DNA of 64,000 nt from DAOUEO01 sp963763495 (GCA_963763495.1 CAVXOY010000018.1:124001-188000); one strand, 5' to 3'. Positions 53,545 through 62,853 are shown, counted from the first letter of the stretch. Numbers and translations are program-made. The notes: generated from the sequence alone by a model not told the origin.

Positions 53545-54303
53545 ATGCAGCCGAAAAGACCCAAGAGAAAGCACAGCGCACCCAAGCGGGCACGGACGCC
53601 CTGGGGACTCATCATCGGTGTGGGCATCGGCGCTGTGGTGGTCGTCCTGGCCATCGTCCTGGGGAGCGCGGCTCTCAAAGGCAGCAACAACGCCGACATA
53701 ATCATACCTACCGCCATCGCCGAGCGGACGGCCTCCCAGAAGGGATTCGTCTTGGGCGACGACAGTGCCCCTGTTACTTTGGTGGAGTACTTCCGCTTCG
53801 ACTGCTCGCTACTGCGCCGACTTCGTCCGCGACACCGCTCCCCAGCATCGAGAAGGACTACATCGACGCCAAGAGCGTGCGCTTCGAAGCCGTCCCCTTG
53901 GCCGTGGAAGGAAAGATACTGACGGCGTCCGAGGCGGCGGAGTGCGCGGCTGACCAGAACCGCTATTGGGACTACCATGACGTTCTCTTCGCCAACTTCG
54001 ACCAGATTAGCCTGGACGCCTACGACACCTCCCGGCTGAAAGAGTACGCAGTGAAGCTCGGCCTGGACACGGAAGCCTTCAACTCCTGCCTCGACTCCCA
54101 CAAGTACAAGCAGGCGGTGATCGACAAGACGAAAGAGGTGGTTCAGGCCGGATATCCAGAGCACGCCCACGTTCTTCATCGGTCTCACCAAAGACATGAA
54201 TACGGCTGGCCCTGGCTACACCGGCCAGAAGGCCATCGTCGGCGCCCAGCCTTTTGAAGTGTTCAAGACGGCAATCGAGGAACTGCTGAAGAAGGCGCAA
54301 TGA
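53545..54303 (+). CDS. DsbA-like thioredoxin-fold disulfide oxidoreductase (two frameshifts)
   Basis: A basic N-terminus and one membrane helix (WGLIIGVGIGAVVVVLAIVL) anchor the protein. The thioredoxin domain begins FVLGDDSAPVTLVEYFRFDC. The two active-site cysteine codons (53803-53805 and 53813-53815) are separated by seven bases instead of six, so a one-base insertion breaks a CxxC site that would read CSYC. The frame continues with FEAVPLAVEGKILTASEAAE and NRYWDYHDVLFANFDQI. A second shift near 54172 restores TPTFFIGLTKDM, with the cis-Pro loop. The stop overlaps the VKOR start. It would introduce disulfides outside the membrane. Confidence 0.85.
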
Positions 54304-54818
54304 GCGAGACAGTGAGGAATGCGGCGGTGGATGAGGATAACGAGCGGCCTTCTTGGGGGTGGCGGTCCTTCTGGTTGCCGGTGCTTGTCGCTGTCCTGTC
54401 CCTCGTCGGTATCGGCGTCTCCAGCTATCTGAGCTATACCTACTGGTTCGATAAGTCCGTCGTTTGCGCCGGCCTCAGTAGCTGCAACGCCGTCGCCGAG
54501 AGCGACTACTCCCACATGGGGCCTGTCCCCGTCGCTTTCTTTGGTGTGCTGGGGTACGCTGCGATCCTCGCTGTTGCCGCCTTCTGGCTCCGCGTCGGCG
54601 ACCGCTTTGGTGACTGGCCGCTGCTCGCTATCTGGGGGATGTCTGTCGGCGGTGTCGCCTACTCCATCTATCTCACCTACGTCGAGCTCTTCGTCATCGA
54701 CGCCGTCTGCATCTGGTGTGTTACCCAGGCCGTCGTCATGCTCTGCATCTTCATCCTATCGACCGCCGGTGTGCTCACGATGGGCCGCCAGGAAGAATAC
54801 GACGACGAAGAAGCGTAG
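54300..54818 (+). CDS. Vitamin K epoxide reductase homologue (VKOR)
   Basis: The 172-residue membrane protein has four to five helices. The redox cysteines are Cys56 and Cys62 in VVCAGLSSCNAV and the CxxC pair Cys137/Cys140 in DAVCIWCVTQ. Bacterial VKOR reoxidises DsbA using quinone, replacing DsbB. The gene overlaps the DsbA-like gene (ATGA), so the two form a complete disulfide-forming system. The C-terminus is acidic (EEYDDEEA). The frame is intact. Confidence 0.92.
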   Translation: MSETVRNAAVDEDNERPSWGWRSFWLPVLVAVLSLVGIGVSSYLSYTYWFDKSVVCAGLSSCNAVAESDYSHMGPVPVAFFGVLGYAAILAVAAFWLRVGDRFGDWPLLAIWGMSVGGVAYSIYLTYVELFVIDAVCIWCVTQAVVMLCIFILSTAGVLTMGRQEEYDDEEA

Positions 54819-54827
54819 TCTTCGCGC

Positions 54828-55391
54828 CTAGAGCGTCCCCCGCAGGCCCAACTCGTCCGCCGCCCCCTTCAGCGCCTCGATCACCTCGCCGATGTGCTCG
54901 CTCAGGTCGACGCCCAGCGCTTCCGCTCCCTGCACGATGTCCTCCCGATTCACGGCGCGGGCGAATGCCTTGTCCTTCATCTTCTTGCGCACCGACGATG
55001 CTTCTACGTCGAGGATGCTCTTGCTCGGCCGCACCAGCGCCACGGCGATGACGAACCCCGACAGCTCGTCCACCGCGTACAGCGTCTTCTCCATCAGGCT
55101 GTCGCGCGAGAGGCCCAGGTGGTCGGCGTGGCTGAGGACGCCCCGGATCACGTCTTCGGAGACGCCGCGCTCGCGCAGGATGGCTGCGCCGTCCTGGGGA
55201 TGCTTATCGAGAGTGGGGTGGATCTCGTAGTCAAAGTCGTGCAAGAGGGCGACGACGCTCCACTTCTCCTCGTCCTCGCCGTACTTGCGGGCGTAGTGGC
55301 GCATCGCCGCCTCGACCGCCAGCGCGTGCTTGCGCAGGCTATCGCTCTTCGTGTACTCGCAGAGCAGCTCCCAGGCCTCGTTCCGGTTCAT
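54828..55391 (-). CDS. HD-domain phosphohydrolase-like protein
   Basis: The 187-residue protein has the HD motif in VVALLHDFDYEIHP with an upstream His in LRKHALAVEAAM and the downstream sequences HPQDGAAILRERGV and VLSHADHLGLSRDSLMEK, the pattern of small HDIG hydrolases. These act on nucleotides or phosphate esters. The substrate is unknown. It is convergent with the VKOR gene, with a gap of nine bases. The next 236 bases to the radical SAM gene hold only the promoter listed below. Confidence 0.8.
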   Translation of the reverse strand: MNRNEAWELLCEYTKSDSLRKHALAVEAAMRHYARKYGEDEEKWSVVALLHDFDYEIHPTLDKHPQDGAAILRERGVSEDVIRGVLSHADHLGLSRDSLMEKTLYAVDELSGFVIAVALVRPSKSILDVEASSVRKKMKDKAFARAVNREDIVQGAEALGVDLSEHIGEVIEALKGAADELGLRGTL

Positions 55392-55590
55392 CGGCGTCTC
55401 CTTACGAATCGACTGATAGCAAAGACACTCTCGTTATGCCCCGTTTGGTGCCCTTCGCGCAAGAGCTGCGTGGTCGCTTCCCACCCGCCCGCCCGCCGGG
55501 CGTCCGCATCGCAGAGATGGTTTCCCCTCGATCCCCCTGCCCCGTCCTTCAGTTTGGGGTACTGTCGATCGTCCCTATGATCAGGATAGC

Positions 55591-55619
55591 TTGACGAACG
55601 TCTGTTCTCCTGCTACCAT
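55591..55619 (+). promoter_or_regulatory. Promoter of the radical SAM gene, apparently leaderless
   Basis: TTGACG (55591-55596), a 17-base spacer and TACCAT (55614-55619) match a housekeeping promoter. The ATG at 55628 begins eight bases after the -10, where transcription should start, and no ribosome site precedes it. The message should therefore have almost no 5' leader. Confidence 0.5.
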
Positions 55620-55627
55620 GGGCGCAG

Positions 55628-56851
55628 ATGGACACGATCGACAAGCTCTGGCTTCTCGGCAGCAACCCCTCCGTCGTCGCCGACAAAGACGCCTGTAGCA
55701 GCGGCTGTGGTGTCCCTCAGACGCGCCCCAGCCGTAACCGACCTCTCCCCGGCATCTACCGCGCCGCCGTGCCCGGACGGGGACGCGTCCCCATCCTGCG
55801 CGTCCTCATGACCAACGTCTGCCAGTTCGACTGCCGCTACTGCGCCGTCAACTGCAACCGCGACGTCCAGCGCACATCCTTCCAGCCCGAAGAGCTGGTC
55901 AAGCTCTTCCTGGAGATGCACCGACGGGGCAGCGCCGACGGCCTCTTCCTCAGCTCCGGCGTCGCCGGCGACCCCGGCAAGATCGAGGCGCGCATGCTGG
56001 AGACCGTCGCCATCTTGCGCGAGAGGGAGAACTTCCGCGGCTACATCCACCTCAAGATCATGCCCGGCTTGCCCCTTAACTACATCGAGTGGGCGGCCGG
56101 CCTCGTCGACCGCCTCTCCATCAACCTGGAGGCCCCCACGCCCGAGCATCTCGCCCGCATCGCCCCCAAGAAGGCGGCGGCGACGAATGCCGTGGCTGCT
56201 ATGGAGACCGTCCGCCGCATCAAAGACAGCCTTCCCCGCCTGCTGCCTGCCGGCCAGTCGACGCAGCTAGTCGTAGGCGCCGCCGGCGAGTCCGACAAGG
56301 AGATACTGGAGCGTTGCCGCTGGCTGTACGGCCATTTGAAGATGCGCCGCGTCTACTACAGCGCCTACCAGCCCGTCTGCGGCGAGGAGCTGGCCCCGCC
56401 GGCGCCTCCGGCCCGCGAGCACCGCCTCTACCAGTCCGACTGGCTCCTGCGCCTCTACCCGATCCCTCTCGACGAGCTGCTGTTCGACGACTACGACAAC
56501 CTGCCCTTAGCCGCCGACCCCAAGCTGGTGTGGGCCCTGCGCCATCCCGAGAAGTTCCCCAAAGAGGTCAACCGCGCGACCTATCGCGAGCTGCTGCAGG
56601 TGCCCGGCGTCGGCCCCTTGAGCGCCCGCCGCATCGTCGATGCCCGGCGTTCGTACAAGTTCCGCGACCTGCCGGCGCTGCAGGTGATGGGCGTTGTCAC
56701 CAAGAGGGCGCGCCACTTCCTGCTGCTGGACGGCCGCTACCTCGGCGGGCGCAGCGTCATGGCGTCGCAGATCCTCCACCTGCCCGACGAGTCGGAGGCG
56801 TACCAGGCGTCCCTCTGGGACCCGACCGAAGAAGTCGTGGTCAGCGCCTAA
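55628..56851 (+). CDS. Radical SAM protein with helix-hairpin-helix domain (putative DNA modification/repair type)
   Basis: The 407-residue intact protein has the radical SAM cysteines Cys65, Cys69 and Cys72 in NVCQFDCRYCAVNC. The SAM-binding strand region GLFLSSGVAGDPGKIEARML and SINLEAPTPEHLARIAPKK follow. The C-terminal part has a helix-hairpin-helix, LLQVPGVGPLSARRIVDAR, typical of DNA binding. This combination matches a family annotated as putative DNA modification/repair radical SAM proteins. Its usual partner, a uracil-DNA-glycosylase-like or TIGR03915 protein, is not next to it here. Function is unproven. Confidence 0.85.
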   Translation: MDTIDKLWLLGSNPSVVADKDACSSGCGVPQTRPSRNRPLPGIYRAAVPGRGRVPILRVLMTNVCQFDCRYCAVNCNRDVQRTSFQPEELVKLFLEMHRRGSADGLFLSSGVAGDPGKIEARMLETVAILRERENFRGYIHLKIMPGLPLNYIEWAAGLVDRLSINLEAPTPEHLARIAPKKAAATNAVAAMETVRRIKDSLPRLLPAGQSTQLVVGAAGESDKEILERCRWLYGHLKMRRVYYSAYQPVCGEELAPPAPPAREHRLYQSDWLLRLYPIPLDELLFDDYDNLPLAADPKLVWALRHPEKFPKEVNRATYRELLQVPGVGPLSARRIVDARRSYKFRDLPALQVMGVVTKRARHFLLLDGRYLGGRSVMASQILHLPDESEAYQASLWDPTEEVVVSA

Positions 56852-57048
56852 TCGCCCCGGATCACGTAGAGTCGGGACTCCGCCCGCCCACCTGTGGAGA
56901 GCGCCCGACCCGTGCACCCCCACGCCTCTCTCAGCACTTCCTCTTCCTCACCCAGAGCGCCTCTTGCGGCGTCTTGATGCTGTCCCACTTCAGCACCGGC
57001 GTGATATTTTCTGATTGCTACTGGAACAGAGATGTGTAAGGAGGAACC

Positions 57049-58674
57049 ATGACAACGAGCAGACAAGAGGAAGCGTCATTGTCGAGCGGCCCGACGGTGG
57101 GGACTCAAGGCTTTCGCCGGCTCAATGCCACGATGGCAATCATCCTGGCACTGTCGCTCGGCACACTCCTGCTGCATGTCGTCACGAATGCAGTCGTGCC
57201 TTACGGCTATGTCCGCGACGAGTTCTACTACATCACCTGCTCGAAACACCTTGCCTTCGGCTACGTCGATCATCCGCCGGGGCTGCCGCTGATTACGCGC
57301 GGGGTAACAACGTTGCTCGGCGATTCGATAAACGCCATCCGGCTGCTGCCGGCGCTGGGGTCGGCGGCGCTGGTCGCGATAGTGGGTATGATGGCCAGAG
57401 AGTTCGGCGGGGGCTGGAAGGCCGTGGCGCTGGCTACGCTGGCCGCGGTAATGGCACCGGCATACCTGGCTTTTGGCGTCCTCCAGACCCAGGTTTTCGA
57501 CCATCTGGCATGGGCTGCCTGCGCCTTCTTCCTGGTACGGCTGATCAAGACGGGAGACCCGCGCTACTGGTTAGGTATCGGCGCGGCGATCGGGATTGGG
57601 TTTGAGTTCAAGCACAATGTTGCGTTTCTCGCTGTGGCGGTCGCGGCGGGAACGGTACTGACGTCCAACCGGCGTTACCTCAGGAGCCGGTACTTGTGGG
57701 CGGGAGCTCTCATAGCGCTGTTGATCGCGCTGCCCCATATCATCTGGCAGTTCGCGAACGAGTGGCCGACGATCGAATTCGCCAGGAACGCAGCATCCGA
57801 CAAGAACGCGCAGGGAGCTTTCCTGGACATGGTCATTATGCAGATTTCCGGCATGCTTCCAATGACGGCGCCGGTGTGGCTGGCGGGGCTCTGGTGGTGC
57901 CTGTTCTCCAGGGACGGCAAGCAATACCGGATGCTGGCGCTGATATGGATAGTGCCGTTCGTTATCTTCATAGTGCAGGGCGGAAGCCGCGCGGACTACC
58001 TGACGCCTGCCTATCCGGCGCTGCTGGCCGGCGGGGCTGTGGCGATAGAGCGCTGGCACCCCTTCGGCCGGACGATGTTGGTGCCGGCTTCGGGAATGGT
58101 CGCGATTTCGGCTGTCGGGCTGTTTCTCTTACCTTTCACGACGAACGTGCTGCCTGTTCATCAGGCGGAGTCGTATGTGCGGATGATCGGGATGGACGAG
58201 ATGGAGATGGAAGAGGGGAAGGTGTCGGTGTTGCCGCAGTGGTTCGCGGACCGCTTCGGGTGGGAGGAGATGACGGCGGCCGTCGCGGACGTCTACTGGG
58301 CGCTGCCGGAGGAGGAGCGGGCGCAGGCGGTCATCCTGGCGAACAACTACGGTGAGGCGGATTCGCTCAACTTCTTCGGCGGGGACTACGGGCTGCCGCC
58401 GGTGATTAGCGGGCACAACAATCATTACTTGTGGGGAATCGGCGACGCGACCGGTGAGGTGGTCATCGCTTTCGGCGTAAGCCCGAGCTTCGACGAGGCG
58501 GACTCGGCCTTTTACGAGTCGGAGCTGCGACAGCGCTTCGAAAGCGTCGAGCGGGTCGCGACGTTTACCTGCGAGCACTGCACGAGTGAGGAGGACGATC
58601 TCCCGATATACGTGTTGAGGAAGCCTGTCCGGCCCCTACAGGAGATGTGGGCCGACTTCAAGCATTACGGATAG
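57049..58674 (+). CDS. GT39-family membrane glycosyltransferase
   Basis: The 541-residue protein has about ten membrane helices and begins the family's first external loop with YGYVRDEFYYITCSKHLAFG, where Asp57-Glu58 are the catalytic acidic residues of ArnT/PMT-type enzymes. DHPPGLPLI is a second signature. The C-terminal 150 residues are soluble (DEMEMEEGKVSVLPQW onward). It would move a sugar from a lipid carrier to a lipid or protein outside the membrane. GTAAGGAGG precedes the ATG. There is no frameshift, unlike many neighbours. Confidence 0.85.
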   Translation: MTTSRQEEASLSSGPTVGTQGFRRLNATMAIILALSLGTLLLHVVTNAVVPYGYVRDEFYYITCSKHLAFGYVDHPPGLPLITRGVTTLLGDSINAIRLLPALGSAALVAIVGMMAREFGGGWKAVALATLAAVMAPAYLAFGVLQTQVFDHLAWAACAFFLVRLIKTGDPRYWLGIGAAIGIGFEFKHNVAFLAVAVAAGTVLTSNRRYLRSRYLWAGALIALLIALPHIIWQFANEWPTIEFARNAASDKNAQGAFLDMVIMQISGMLPMTAPVWLAGLWWCLFSRDGKQYRMLALIWIVPFVIFIVQGGSRADYLTPAYPALLAGGAVAIERWHPFGRTMLVPASGMVAISAVGLFLLPFTTNVLPVHQAESYVRMIGMDEMEMEEGKVSVLPQWFADRFGWEEMTAAVADVYWALPEEERAQAVILANNYGEADSLNFFGGDYGLPPVISGHNNHYLWGIGDATGEVVIAFGVSPSFDEADSAFYESELRQRFESVERVATFTCEHCTSEEDDLPIYVLRKPVRPLQEMWADFKHYG

Positions 58675-58735
58675 TGTCGACGCCTTCGGAGCGTTGGCCG
58701 CGAGTGCAGGGCCTCCTGGGCAGCGGCTTCGGGCC

Positions 58736-60636
58736 TTAGCCTGCCCGCCTTCTCCGCGCGCCCCAGGCACCCGCCGCCAGCAGCAGCGTCCCACCCGCCA
58801 TCACCAGCGCTGTCATCGCCGTCGACAGGTCGGCCTCGCGCTGCCCGGCGCCTTCCCCCGTGTTTGGCGGCTCTACCGTCCCGCCGCCGCTGCACTTGGG
58901 GATCGGCGGGCAGTTGCCCACCAGCTTCACCGCCGGCCGGGTGCCGTACAACCGCTGCTGCCCGTCGATTGTCGCCTCGGCCACCACGCCGCCGCCTGCC
59001 TGCGCGCACTGCCAGCTCTGCGCCACGCCGTACGTCGTCCGCAGCAGCCAGCGTCTCGCCGGGCGCCAGCGACTGCTTGCCCAACGACGCCAGGTCCCAC
59101 CTGATCAGGCCCGCATCCGCGTACTGCGCCGCCGGCGATGGCGACGCGGCTCACCAGCACGGCGCCGTCCAGCCGGTCGGTCAGCGTCAGCGCCGTGACG
59201 ACGGCGGAGCCCTGGTTCGTGACCCGCGTCTCGAACGTCACCGTCTCGCACTCTGCCGGATTCTCCACCAGCGTCTTCGTCACCAGCAGCTCCGTCGGCG
59301 GGTCGGCGGCCCCGGGTGTCGCCGTGTACTGCAGCGTCTGAGGCGCCAGCGGCTGTCCGATCGGCGCGCATCTCCAGGTTGAACCGGAACGTGCCCTCGT
59401 GCATCAGGACGAGTGCCAGCGCCTCCACCTGCGCCGTCGCACCCGGTGCGACTTGAACCGCCGGCCAAGTGATCGTGTTGCCGGTGACCGGCTGGAACTG
59501 GCCGTCGCCCTTCGACCAGACAGTGAAGAACTCCGGCGTCGTCCCTTCGTAGCTGCCGACGGTAGCGCCGCCGAAAGACAGGACGCTGCTTCCGTTGTTC
59601 GTGATGCTGATCGTGCAGTCGACAGGCACCCAGACATCGGGGCGGAAAGTCGGGTTGCATCCCGCCGAGAAAGCCAGCGACAGGGAAGGCGTCGGTGTCG
59701 GTGTGGACTGACCGTAGTCATTGCTGTCCCCAGCAGGCGATGGTGCCGTCCTTCTTCACCCCGCAGGAATGAAAAGCGCCGACGCTGACCTCGACTGAAC
59801 GTGCCGGTGGGGGCTGTCGCCTGTCCGTTGTTATTGTTCCCCCAGCACTCGACCGCGCCGTTCGCCTTCAATCCGCACGCGTGATTCACCCCCACGCTGA
59901 TCTCAGACGAATCTGGCGGTTGGCGTCTTGCCCAGGCTGTTGTCGCCCCAGCAGGCCATGCGTGCCGTTCGTCTTCAACCCGCATGTGTGCTGAGAGCCG
60001 GCGCTGACCTCGGTGAAGGTGCCAGTGGGGGGCGTCGACTCCCCGGAGTCATTCTTCCCCCAGCAGGCGAGCGTGCCGTCCGTCTTCACCCCGCAGGTGT
60101 GCAGCGAGCCCGCGCTGATCTGGGTGAAGGTACCGCTGGGGGGTGTCGCCTGCCCGAAGTCGTTCTTCTCGCGCAGAGGTCGACCGCAGGTGATATCGCA
60201 GCTCTCCATGACGGCGCAGGCCACGGTGCCGTCTGTCTTCACGCCGCAGGTGTGCCAGAGTCCCGCACTGACTTCGCTGAAGGTGCCGGCGGGAGCGGCC
60301 GTCTGCCCGTAGATGTTCCATCCCCAGCAGACAATCGTCCCGTCTGTCCTCACCCCGCAGGTGTGCAGCCCACCCGCGCTAACCTGCGTGAACGTGCCGG
60401 CAGGGGGTGTCGCCTGCCCGTAGTCATTCCTTCCCCAGCAGGCGACGGTGCCGTCTGTTTTCACCGCGCAGGTGTGAAAGCCGCCCGCGCTGACCTGGCC
60501 GAAAGCGACCGTGGCGTCTGGCTTGGACTCCCTCTGGAGGGGAGCCGTCGGCCCATCCCGGCCTGGTACCTGCGCTGGCCAGCAGCGTCGTCAGCACCGC
60601 CAAGAGAAGCAATCGGATCACCGTTCGAGCCTGCAT
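58736..60636 (-). CDS. RCC1-repeat surface protein with PPNTG anchor (many frameshifts)
   Basis: AGGAGGTGG precedes the ATG at 60636. A signal peptide (VIRLLLLAVLTTLLASAGTR) is followed by about seven RCC1-like repeats of 37-40 residues of the form HTCGVKTDGTVACWG and GQATPPAGTFTQVSAG, from 60480 to about 59740. Two beta-sandwich segments follow (VDCTISITNNGSSVLSFGG and ECETVTFETRVTNQGSAVV). The end is EPPNTGEGAG (PPNTG at 58870-58856), a hydrophobic stretch (TALVMAGGTLLLAAGAWGA) and RRRRAG, the plan of a sortase signal. At least six shifts are needed to join the parts. About 630 residues. Probably exported and anchored on the surface. Confidence 0.72.
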
Positions 60637-60722
60637 CGTCCACCTCCTGAGGTCTCGCTACTGGCGCAGTGGGGGCACGGCATGCCCTGCCCGCTCCAGT
60701 CGCCTCCCGCTGGGTCGCGCCG

Positions 60723-61212
60723 TCAAGCACTCCCCAGCACTGACTCCACCTCGTCGAGGTGCTCCCCCTCGTGCTCTGCGCATGACCCCTTGATCATCCC
60801 CAGCGCCGTCGACATCCCGCCGCGGAACGGGTCCGGCATCTCCTTGTTGAGCACCTCGTCCGGCGTCGAGTTGATCAGCGCGATCCCCGCCTCGTGGCCC
60901 TGCCGGAACTCCGCCAGCAGCTCCGCCATCGACTTGTCCTTGCGCATCTCCACCTGCTGCTTGTTGAACGCGTCGATGTCGAATCCAGCCGCCCCCGCCT
61001 CCGCCGCCGCCGGATGCAGGCCGCTGCGCCATCGCGATGAAGAACATCGGCGTCCCGCCCATCGACGCCAGGTGCGCGAAGACCTCCTTCACGCTCCAGC
61101 CGTTCTCGCACACCGGGCACACCAGGTCTTTGTCGCCCAGTCGCGCCGCCACCTTCTCCGCCCGCTCCACGCTCGCCATCAACGCCTCAGCCACTTCCTG
61201 CTTCGTTGCCAT
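60723..61212 (-). CDS. DinB-like four-helix protein (one frameshift)
   Basis: The first frame gives MATKQEVAEALMASVERAEK and GWSVKEVFAHLASMGGTPMF, the start of the DinB/maleylpyruvate isomerase N-terminal fold. After a shift near 61005, next to a GCC-rich simple repeat, it continues FDIDAFNKQQVEMRKDKSMA and ELLAEFRQGHEAGIALINST, and ends with CAEHEGEHLDEVESVLGSA. Histidines at the three metal positions (AHLAS, QGHEAG, EHEGEH) can be matched. The total is about 163 residues. AAGGAGGA precedes the ATG. Members are often thiol-dependent transferases, with function unknown here. Confidence 0.75.
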
Positions 61213-61248
61213 GATGCATCCTCCTTGCTCTGACGAGATACTACCTGC

Positions 61249-62160
61249 CTAGCTGCGAAGCCACGTTACCAGCTCCGCCGCCACGTCGAACCGTCCCAGC
61301 GACGGCATGATGCAGACCCCGCTCACCTTCTCCCGCACCGCCTCGATGAGCTCGCGCGCTATCCTTAGCCCCTCGGCCGTCCCGTTGTCGCCCGCCAGCC
61401 GCATCCGCTCCCGCACCTCCTCCGGCACCGGCGCCCCTGCCATCTCGCGATTGATGAACTCGGCGTTGCGCTGACTGAGCAGCGGCATGACTCCTAGTAT
61501 GATGGGGATTTCCAGCGGGGCCACCGCCTCGACGTACCTTTCGACCAGCGCCGCTTCGAACACCGGCTGCGTGATCACGAAGTCGACCCCCGCCTCCTTC
61601 TTCCGCCGCATCAGCTTCACCTCTTCCGCCAGCGGCGCCGACGGTGTCGCTGCCCCACCGATGAAGAACGATGTCGCCTCGCCCAGGCTCTCCCCCGCCG
61701 CGTTCACGCCCTCGTTCATCCCCTTGAGGATCCGCATCAGTCCCGTCGGCATCACCTCCCACACGCTGACGGCCCGCGCGTGGCCCGTGTCTCGTGGCGG
61801 GTCGCCGCGCAGGCAGAGGACGTTTCGCAGCCCCAGAGCGTGCATGCCGATAAGGTCGCCTTGCAGCGCCAGCCGGTTGCGGTCGCGGGTCACGCAATGA
61901 ACGATGGTCTCGATCCCCACCTGCTGCTGGATCATAGTCGCCAGCGCGATCGCGCTCATGTGCGGCTGCGCCAGCGGGGTGTCGCCCACGTTGATGGCGT
62001 CGGCCCCCGCCTCTTTGAGCAAGGCCGCGCCGGCGAGCGCCTTCTGAGGGTTGGGCCCACGGGGAGGGTTCACCGTCACCGTCACCACAAAACGGCCGGC
62101 AGCCAGCTTATCGCGCAGCAGCGGCTCCTTCGGGGAGTCTGCTGGGAAGGGATTGCTCAT
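61249..62160 (-). CDS. metF: Methylenetetrahydrofolate reductase-like protein
   Basis: The 303-residue intact protein shows a TIM barrel of the MTHFR family: FVVTVTVNPPRGPNPQKALA, GADAINVGDTPLAQPHMSAI, ETIVHCVTRDRNRLALQGDL and LRNVLCLRGDPPRD. IPIILGVMPLLSQRNAEFI follows. The Glu of classical MetF near the N-terminus (VSFEFFPP) is replaced by the NPPRG variant seen in methylenetetrahydrofolate reductases of acetogens and Chloroflexota. It forms 5-methyl-tetrahydrofolate in the cytoplasm. No corrinoid or homocysteine methyltransferase gene is nearby. Confidence 0.85.
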   Translation of the reverse strand: MSNPFPADSPKEPLLRDKLAAGRFVVTVTVNPPRGPNPQKALAGAALLKEAGADAINVGDTPLAQPHMSAIALATMIQQQVGIETIVHCVTRDRNRLALQGDLIGMHALGLRNVLCLRGDPPRDTGHARAVSVWEVMPTGLMRILKGMNEGVNAAGESLGEATSFFIGGAATPSAPLAEEVKLMRRKKEAGVDFVITQPVFEAALVERYVEAVAPLEIPIILGVMPLLSQRNAEFINREMAGAPVPEEVRERMRLAGDNGTAEGLRIARELIEAVREKVSGVCIMPSLGRFDVAAELVTWLRS

Positions 62161-62271
62161 CGTCTACGCCTTCGTTCCGGGTTCCGCGACGGTGCCGTCA
62201 GGAAGGATGACTATATCAGAATACGGGATGGCAGCAAAGGTAGGCGAATCTCCGGCAGCGAGGCGCTTGTC

Positions 62272-62739
62272 CTAGCGGCGTCGCAGGAGGAGGAGAAGCC
62301 CGACGGCAATCACCGTCAGGGCCAGCAGCTTGTCCCAGTGGAGCCACCGCAAGAGATCGAGGTTCCCCAGCAGGAACAGCGTGCCCACAACGACGAGAAT
62401 GATCCCCACCAGCGCCGTGCGCTCTACCCGCGACGTGTCCACTTTCTTGGCGCCGCTGAGCGTCGCCTGCACCTCGCCGCCCAGTTCTCGCGCCGACTGC
62501 GCTATCTCCTCCACGCTCTTTTGCATCGCCTCCCGGGTTGTCCGGCCCAGGGACTCCTCGTTGGGTATGATCAGCCACAGCACGACGTAGGCGACGGTCC
62601 CCAGCAGGAAGGCGGTGGCGATGGTCGCGAGGACGAAGATGACCCGCACAATCGTCGGGTCGATGCCGAAGTACTCCCCGAAGCCGCCGCAGACGCCGGC
62701 GATCATCCGCTCGCTGGAACTGCGATACAAGCGCTCCAT
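62272..62739 (-). CDS. PspC-domain membrane protein
   Basis: The 155-residue protein starts with the PspC domain: LYRSSSERMIAGVCGGFGEY, FGIDPTIVRVIFVLATIAT, YVVLWLIIPNEES. A helical part (65-105) and two membrane helices near the end (VGIILVVVGTLFLLGNLDLL and LLALTVIAVGLLLLL) follow. PspC proteins sense or respond to envelope stress. GAGG precedes the ATG. The 110 bases between this gene and metF hold nothing recognisable. Confidence 0.88.
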   Translation of the reverse strand: MERLYRSSSERMIAGVCGGFGEYFGIDPTIVRVIFVLATIATAFLLGTVAYVVLWLIIPNEESLGRTTREAMQKSVEEIAQSARELGGEVQATLSGAKKVDTSRVERTALVGIILVVVGTLFLLGNLDLLRWLHWDKLLALTVIAVGLLLLLRRR

Positions 62740-62759
62740 TTGGTTCTTGCCTCGCCTTT

Positions 62760-62765
62760 ATTATA
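62760..62765 (-). promoter_or_regulatory. -10 element of the PspC gene
   Basis: A perfect TATAAT on the minus strand lies 20 bases before the ATG. No good -35 box is seen 16-18 bases upstream, so an alternative sigma factor or an activator may be needed. Confidence 0.4.
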
Positions 62766-62853
62766 GCAGCCGGCTATCGTCTGGACGGGTCGCTGGAGAC
62801 CGGCTGTCTCCGAATCCGCGAGACTGTCATGTCAGGCTGCGGTAGGGCAGCGG

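Noticed and set aside
53800..53816. Programmed frameshifting in the DsbA-like gene
   Set aside because: There is no slippery heptamer or downstream structure, and similar shifts occur all over the window, so an insertion error is the simpler explanation.
61780..62766. A 328-codon plus-strand open frame across metF and the PspC gene
   Set aside because: It runs antisense through two conserved genes and their spacer, with no ribosome site or known motif.
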